A stretch of DNA of 64,000 nucleotides from the NCBI GenBank assembly GCA_910575275.1, contig CAJTEE010000012.1, positions 1 to 64,000 on the forward strand, read 5' to 3'. The notes under the pieces are model-generated. The model saw only the letters and a list, made by a program, of their open reading frames with translations, was not told the origin of the DNA and ran no database searches. The position numbers and the translations under genes are program-made. The stretch comes from Lachnospiraceae bacterium (GTDB lineage Bacteria; Bacillota; Clostridia; Lachnospirales; Lachnospiraceae). Positions 59,390-64,000 of this stretch are shown piece by piece (positions within the stretch are counted from its first letter, which is position 1; each line of letters begins with the position of its first letter).

Positions 59390-59418
59390 GAATTAATGGT
59401 AACAAAAAAACACGTCAA
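59390..59418 (-). promoter_or_regulatory. Possible gntR promoter
   Basis: On the minus strand TTGACG (59413-59418), a 17-base spacer and TAATTC (59390-59395). The -10 is weak. The rest of 59419-59640 shows nothing that can be supported. Confidence 0.4.
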
Positions 59419-59649
59419 AGACAAGAGGTTTCTTCACAGAAGCCCGTTACCGGCGGTCACTACATTTTCATATGGTCAGCGCTGCAACAGTTCTTGCTAA
59501 AAAATTCACAAAAATCTTCCAATCAACCCACGAGATTTCAACGGCCGAACGCCGCCCCAAGAAACAACTACCTACTCTTTAGAACACTCAGACATGCAAA
59601 ATCAAAAACTACCTTCCTTTTCCCTTCCCCTCACCCCGCCAGGAAAGCA

Positions 59650-59686
59650 GCGGAGTCGGGCATGGGCGGCCCATGCCCGACTCCGC
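59650..59686. terminator. Very strong hairpin after lpdA
   Basis: A perfect 17-bp GC-rich stem (left arm GCGGAGTCGGGCATGGG) closes a 3-base loop, 14 bases past the lpdA stop. The T-run on the minus strand is short. It probably ends or stabilises the glycine-cleavage operon transcript. Confidence 0.75.
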
Positions 59687-59699
59687 GGACCCCCGGCTC

Positions 59700-61151
59700 C
59701 TACTCCTGGCACATCCCCAACGCCGCCTCCATAATCCCCTCCGCAAACGTCGGATGCGCCGCCACCGCCGAGGCAATCTCCTTCACCGTAAGCCCCTTCA
59801 CGACCGCAAGCCCCAGCTCCCCGATCATATCCGTGGCCCTCGCGCACATGAGCTGCGCGCCCAACAGGCGCCCGCTCCCCTTCTCGGCAACCAGCTTGAC
59901 AAAGCCCCTCTCCTGCATCGTCAGCACCGATTTCCCGTTGACAGACATGATATACTTCCCCGTCACGGCCTCGACGCCGGCATTCTTCGCCTCATCCGCC
60001 GTAATCCCGACGCAGGCAATCTCCGGGTCCGTATAGACGCAGGATGGAATGACAGAAAGCTCCTGGGAATGCGGCAGAGAAAACATAGTCTCGACGGCCC
60101 GAACGCTCTCCGCCGTAGCCACATGGGCGAGCTGGATCCCTCCGATGGCATCCCCGGCCGCATAAACACCCGGAATCCCCGTCCGAAACTCCTCATCCAC
60201 CTTCAAAAACCCGCGCTCCGTCCAAAGCGCCCCCGCCTGTTTGAAGCTCTCCAGAAACGCCTCCGAAAAAAGTCCCTCCGTCTCCGGCTTCCTGCCCGTG
60301 GAGATCAGAAGCCCCTCGGCCGACACGCGGTTTTCTTCCTCCTCTCCCTTCCGGTTTCTCACCGCATACCGGCAGCAGAATCCGCCGTCTTCCGGGATGA
60401 TTTCCTTCACCGAAGCGGAGGTGATCAGCTCCACACCGCGCTTTTTTAAGATCATCCGGAGATTCTGGGCGATCTCCCGGTCCATACCGAAAAGCACCCG
60501 GTCCATGGCCTCGATCACCGTCACCTGACTTCCCAGATTCGAATAGACCGTCGCCATCTCCATACCGATCACTCCGCCGCCGATGATGATGACGCTTTGA
60601 TAGACGCTTCCCTGATCCGTGCCGAGCCGGTTTTCATTCAATACGGTATCGCTGTTCATCACTCCGGCCGACGAGGCTCCCGGAATCGGGAGCAGAGCCG
60701 GACGGGAGCCCGCGGCGATCAGGACATTTGCCGCCTGAAGCCTGGTTTTCTCCCCATTCTCCGCGCAGACCTCCACGGAAACAACCCGGCCGTCCGCCGC
60801 TGTGACAGTCCCGTGCCCGTGATAGACCGATACCTTCTGCTTTTTTAAAAGCTGTTCGATTCCTCCCCGCAGCGTCGTGAGCACCGTGTCCTTATACCGC
60901 CAGAACGCCTCCGGCTCAAACTCCGCTTCTGCGCACCGGATTCCCATAGACCCGGCCGCCGAGATTTCGCGGAGCATCCCGGTGCCGTGCAGCAGGGTTT
61001 TCGTCGGGATACACCCCCGGTTTAGGCAAGTTCCCCCCAGCTCACGTTTTTCGACGACAGCCACAGACTTTTTAAGCCCCGCCGCCTTAGACGCGGCCAG
61101 ATACCCGCCCGGCCCGGTGCCGATCACCAGCAAATCATAGATCTGTTCCAT
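59700..61151 (-). CDS. lpdA: Dihydrolipoyl dehydrogenase
   Basis: 483 residues, L protein of the glycine cleavage system. It reoxidises dihydrolipoyl groups with NAD+ via FAD and a redox disulfide. 'DLLVIGTGPGGYLAASKAAG' is the FAD site, 'GGTCLNRGCIPTKTLLH' holds the active Cys pair, 'VIIIGGGVIGMEMATVYSNL' the NAD site, and 'VAAHPTFAEGIMEAA' the C-terminal His-Glu pair of the partner active site. Its start overlaps the lplA stop by one base. Last gene of the gcv operon. Confidence 0.96.
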   Translation of the reverse strand: MEQIYDLLVIGTGPGGYLAASKAAGLKKSVAVVEKRELGGTCLNRGCIPTKTLLHGTGMLREISAAGSMGIRCAEAEFEPEAFWRYKDTVLTTLRGGIEQLLKKQKVSVYHGHGTVTAADGRVVSVEVCAENGEKTRLQAANVLIAAGSRPALLPIPGASSAGVMNSDTVLNENRLGTDQGSVYQSVIIIGGGVIGMEMATVYSNLGSQVTVIEAMDRVLFGMDREIAQNLRMILKKRGVELITSASVKEIIPEDGGFCCRYAVRNRKGEEEENRVSAEGLLISTGRKPETEGLFSEAFLESFKQAGALWTERGFLKVDEEFRTGIPGVYAAGDAIGGIQLAHVATAESVRAVETMFSLPHSQELSVIPSCVYTDPEIACVGITADEAKNAGVEAVTGKYIMSVNGKSVLTMQERGFVKLVAEKGSGRLLGAQLMCARATDMIGELGLAVVKGLTVKEIASAVAAHPTFAEGIMEAALGMCQE

Positions 61152-62143
61152 TAGTTTTCCTCCTTAAGACAGCCGACCAGCTCCGCCATCCGTTCTCTGT
61201 GCGTCTCCTTTTCCATCTTCCCAGGAAGCTCGTCCCATTCTTCGGAGCCATAACGCGTTCCCACAAAAGCTTCCCCGGCGAGCCCGGGAAACTCCACATC
61301 CAGGCAGTCCGACCAGACGGCCGCCTCCTTTACGATGCCGCCTGCAACATGAAACTGCACCAGGACCTCCCCCCAGGAAAGCTTTTTTGTCATCTCATAC
61401 TGGAACGGGATTCTCCGGCCAAACCGCCACTCCCAGGAGCCGAACCGACGGGCCCCCTCCCCGATCTCCTCCGCAGAAAGTCCGGATTCGGAAAGGGGCG
61501 CAGGCTCTAAGCCGCAGACCTCCCCGAACGCCCGCAGGAGGGCCGCCCGCATATCGGAGATCTGCATGTCCGGGACATATTCACAGAGATTGACAACCCG
61601 GCTCTTTACGGAATCCACGCCCTTGGACTGCAGCTTTTCTGCGGACACGTTCAGGTAACGCTCCATCTTTTGCATATCCGCACGAATCAGGATCGTACCG
61701 TGTTGATAACAGTAATCTCCCGTCCGGTAAAAGGCGTTCCCAGAGAATTTCCGCCCGTCCGCCGTCAGGTCATTGCGCCCGTCGCGCATGGCCGGAATCC
61801 CGAAGGACTGTACGGCCTTTAAAATGACCTCCGACTGCCTTGCGACGTCATACTCCGTCGAGCGGACGAGAAACGTAAAATTCAGATTCCCCAGGTCATG
61901 GAATACCGCGCCGCCCCCGGAGAGGCGGCGGGCCAAAGACCCGCCGTCCGCCTCCAGCTCTCTGACACGGCATTCCTTCCATGCGTTCTGGTTGTAGCCG
62001 ATCACGACCGTCTTGAAATTCTGCCATACGTACAGAATACATTCCCCCGGGGCCACATGCCGCAGCAGATATTCCTCCGTGGCGATATTATGGTACGGAT
62101 CTGTCGAAGAACTATTATAATAAGAAAGCTTATTCAAAGACAT
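61151..62143 (-). CDS. lplA: Lipoate-protein ligase A
   Basis: 330 residues. It attaches free lipoate to the H protein of glycine cleavage using ATP. '[12 protein letters not shown]', '[20 protein letters not shown]' (R-R-x-S-G-G-G-x-V-x-H-D, the lipoate-binding loop), and Lys in '[20 protein letters not shown]' are diagnostic. A C-terminal accessory domain is present. It overlaps gcvPB by 14 bases and lpdA by 1. Confidence 0.95.
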   Translation of the reverse strand: MSLNKLSYYNSSSTDPYHNIATEEYLLRHVAPGECILYVWQNFKTVVIGYNQNAWKECRVRELEADGGSLARRLSGGGAVFHDLGNLNFTFLVRSTEYDVARQSEVILKAVQSFGIPAMRDGRNDLTADGRKFSGNAFYRTGDYCYQHGTILIRADMQKMERYLNVSAEKLQSKGVDSVKSRVVNLCEYVPDMQISDMRAALLRAFGEVCGLEPAPLSESGLSAEEIGEGARRFGSWEWRFGRRIPFQYEMTKKLSWGEVLVQFHVAGGIVKEAAVWSDCLDVEFPGLAGEAFVGTRYGSEEWDELPGKMEKETHRERMAELVGCLKEEN

Positions 62144-63560
62144 AGCGCAGCCTCGGATTTCTCGCCGCCTGTACCTCGTCCAGACGTTTTACGGCCGTGG
62201 TATGCGGGGCGCTCTGCACGTAGGCAGGATCGGTTTTTGCCTTCTCATGGATCTCCAAAAAGGCATGGATCAGCTCGTCGAGCGTCTCCTTGGACTCCGT
62301 CTCCGTCGGCTCCACCATCAGGGCCTCATGCACGATCAGGGGGAAGTACATCGTCGGCGGATGGATTCCGTAATCCAGAAGGGATTTGGCGATGTCCATC
62401 GCGCTGACGTGGATGGCATGCTTCTCCTGCTCCAGGCTCATGACAAATTCATGCATACAGGTCTCGTCATACGCCATATCATAGGCGTCTGCCAGGCCGG
62501 TGCGGATATAGTTGGCATTTAAGACCGCGTTTTGGCTGGCCTCCCGGATCCCCTCGCGCCCCAGCATCAGGATGTACGTGAGCGCCTTCACCACGACGAG
62601 GAAATTGCCGTAAAACGCTTTCACGCTCCCGACGGAATCCGCATGGTGCGCAAAGCAATATCCGTCAGGCGTCTGCACGACGCCAGCGCCCGGAAGATAC
62701 TCTTTGAGGAACGCCTTGCAGCCGACCGGGCCGCTTCCCGGGCCTCCGCCGCCGTGAGGCGTGGAAAAGGTCTTGTGAAGGTTTAAATGGACTACGTCAA
62801 AGCCCATATCCCCGGGCCGGGCAACGCCCATGACGGCGTTTAAATTGGCCCCGTCATAATAATTCAGCCCGCCCGCCTCATGGACGATCTGTGTGATCGT
62901 GAGGATGTTTTTGTCAAAAAGGCCGACCGTATTCGGGTTCGTGAGCATCAGCCCCGCCGTATCCTCTCCGACCGCTGCCCGCAGCGCGTCCAGATCCACG
63001 AGCCCGTCCTCTGTGGACGGAATGTTCACGACCATAAATCCGGCCATGACGGCGCTTGCCGGGTTTGTCCCGTGTGCGGAGTCCGGGACGATGATCTTCG
63101 TGCGCTTGGTATCGCCGCGGCGGTCATGGTACGCCTTGATGAGAAGGAGCCCGGTAAACTCGCCATGGGCTCCGGCCGCGGGTTCAAAGGTCATGGCATC
63201 CATGCCGGTGATCTCTCCAAACAGCTTTTCGGCCGTATGCAGGACCTTCAGGCAGCCCTGGACCGTGCGTTCCGGCTGCAAAGGATGCACGCCCGTAAAG
63301 CCCGGCAGGGAGGCCGTGTATTCGTTGATCTTCGGATTGTATTTCATCGTGCAGGAGCCTAACGGGTACTGCCCGTCATTGACCCCGTGCGTCTCCTTCG
63401 CCAGCTCCGTATAGTGGCGGCTTATATCGTTCTCCGATACCTCCGGCAGATGAAGCTCCTTTGTCCGGCCGAACTCGCCGAGATCCGTCTCCGGCACGTC
63501 GCACGGCGGCAGGATGCTGCATCTGCGTCCGGGCACGCTGCGTTCAAAAATCAGTTTCAT
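62130..63560 (-). CDS. gcvPB: Glycine dehydrogenase (decarboxylating) subunit 2
   Basis: 476 residues, the PLP-carrying half of the two-subunit P protein. '[20 protein letters not shown]' contains the PLP lysine and the Gly-rich loop; '[20 protein letters not shown]' and '[19 protein letters not shown]' are also family signatures. It decarboxylates glycine and passes the aminomethyl group to the H protein. Start at ATG 63560 behind GGAGGTGG; the longer frame to 63632 overlaps gcvPA. It overlaps gcvPA by 4 bases. Confidence 0.96.
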   Translation of the reverse strand: MKLIFERSVPGRRCSILPPCDVPETDLGEFGRTKELHLPEVSENDISRHYTELAKETHGVNDGQYPLGSCTMKYNPKINEYTASLPGFTGVHPLQPERTVQGCLKVLHTAEKLFGEITGMDAMTFEPAAGAHGEFTGLLLIKAYHDRRGDTKRTKIIVPDSAHGTNPASAVMAGFMVVNIPSTEDGLVDLDALRAAVGEDTAGLMLTNPNTVGLFDKNILTITQIVHEAGGLNYYDGANLNAVMGVARPGDMGFDVVHLNLHKTFSTPHGGGGPGSGPVGCKAFLKEYLPGAGVVQTPDGYCFAHHADSVGSVKAFYGNFLVVVKALTYILMLGREGIREASQNAVLNANYIRTGLADAYDMAYDETCMHEFVMSLEQEKHAIHVSAMDIAKSLLDYGIHPPTMYFPLIVHEALMVEPTETESKETLDELIHAFLEIHEKAKTDPAYVQSAPHTTAVKRLDEVQAARNPRLRYVFE

Positions 63561-64000
63561 ACGGAAGCCACCTCCTTTACAAGCTGCACAAGTGCATCCA
63601 TCTCCGTCTTCGTATTCATCTCCGTCGCACACCAGAGGATCCGGCCTCCGGAAAGCGGCAGGCCGCCCAGATATCCCTTTTCCTCCAGGCGCAGCAGGAG
63701 CGTATCAGCCGGAACCGGACACTCCGTGACAAATTCGTGGAAAAACGGCTTGTCATAGACCGGTTTAAGCCTCGCCTTTTTGAGCTCCTCCCGGAGATAG
63801 TGGGCCTTCGAGGTGCAAAGCTTTGCCACCTCAAAAAGGCCCGCCGAGCCCATCGCGGACAGATAGACGGAGGCGGTCATAGCACATAACGCCTGGTTGG
63901 AGCAGATGTTGCTCCCGGCCTTCTCGCGCCGGATATGCTGCTCCCTGGCCTGTAGTGTCAGGACAAAGCCGCGTTTTCCCTCGCTGTCTGTGGTCTCTCC
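63557..64000 (-). CDS. gcvPA: Glycine dehydrogenase (decarboxylating) subunit 1, partial
   Basis: The 3' part only (147 codons); the frame is open to the right edge and the start lies outside. The end-proximal '[19 protein letters not shown]' with '[11 protein letters not shown]' is the typical gcvPA stretch lining the PLP cleft, followed by '[20 protein letters not shown]'. It is the partner of gcvPB. Upstream genes gcvT and gcvH, and possibly a glycine riboswitch, would be expected beyond the window. Confidence 0.93.
   Translation of the reverse strand, partial: GETTDSEGKRGFVLTLQAREQHIRREKAGSNICSNQALCAMTASVYLSAMGSAGLFEVAKLCTSKAHYLREELKKARLKPVYDKPFFHEFVTECPVPADTLLLRLEEKGYLGGLPLSGGRILWCATEMNTKTEMDALVQLVKEVASV

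Noticed and set aside
1-64000. CRISPR array, rRNA or tRNA genes
   Set aside because: No regularly spaced short repeats and no rRNA or canonical tRNA sequence were seen. The only tRNA-like structure is that of ssrA.

Overview
The window looks like a chromosomal segment of an anaerobic Firmicute, most likely a Lachnospiraceae (Clostridium cluster XIVa) gut organism. The reasons are strong GGAGG-type ribosome sites, many TTG/GTG starts, consensus sigma-A promoters (TTGACA or TTTACA, 17-bp spacer, TATAAT), split glycine dehydrogenase genes (gcvPA/gcvPB), TAXI and DctPQM TRAP transporters, and a clostridial-type tmRNA tag. This placement is inferred from gene content; no search was run.

Layout. 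Bases 1-9050 hold transport and catabolic genes on the minus strand: a TAXI TRAP transporter divergent from a MarR regulator, then an AbgB-like amidohydrolase with a polar amino-acid ABC importer. Next come carA-carB (9209-13494) and the tmRNA gene ssrA (13695-14038), followed by toxin-antitoxin debris. Bases 14777-31320 (glycan cluster 1) and 33583-52495 (glycan cluster 2) are two long minus-strand operons for surface polysaccharides. Each has its own short Wzm/Wzt-type ABC exporter, its own glycosyltransferases and its own nucleotide-sugar genes. Cluster 1 carries heptose-kinase-like and GDP-mannose-dehydratase-like genes. Cluster 2 carries the CDP-3,6-dideoxyhexose genes rfbF-rfbG-rfbH, two different split transketolases, an HMGL-type aldolase and an arylsulfotransferase-like protein. 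Between the clusters lie an Rpn-type nuclease/transposase gene and a broken hicA with an intact hicB. Beyond cluster 2 are a DctMQP TRAP operon with DUF2848 and nitrilase genes, a GntR regulator, and the start of a glycine-cleavage operon (gcvPA-gcvPB-lplA-lpdA) that runs off the right edge.

Main discovery. Each glycan operon begins with a virtually identical 182-residue tyrosine-recombinase-like gene. Directly upstream of each is a 119-bp segment bounded by 14-bp inverted repeats and carrying a promoter. The 91-bp interior is exactly reverse-complemented between the two loci. At cluster 1 the promoter (TTGCAA, 17 bp, TAGATT) points into the recombinase and glycan operon (ON). At cluster 2 it points away, into a terminator (OFF). 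This is the sequence signature of two phase-variable promoter switches selecting between two surface glycans. The recombinase-like protein appears to lack the canonical catalytic Arg/His/Tyr residues, so either it is an unusual enzyme or it is a regulator and another recombinase does the flipping. The two recombinase-plus-switch units form 757-bp direct repeats 21,175 bp apart, so homologous recombination could also delete or swap the whole of cluster 2.
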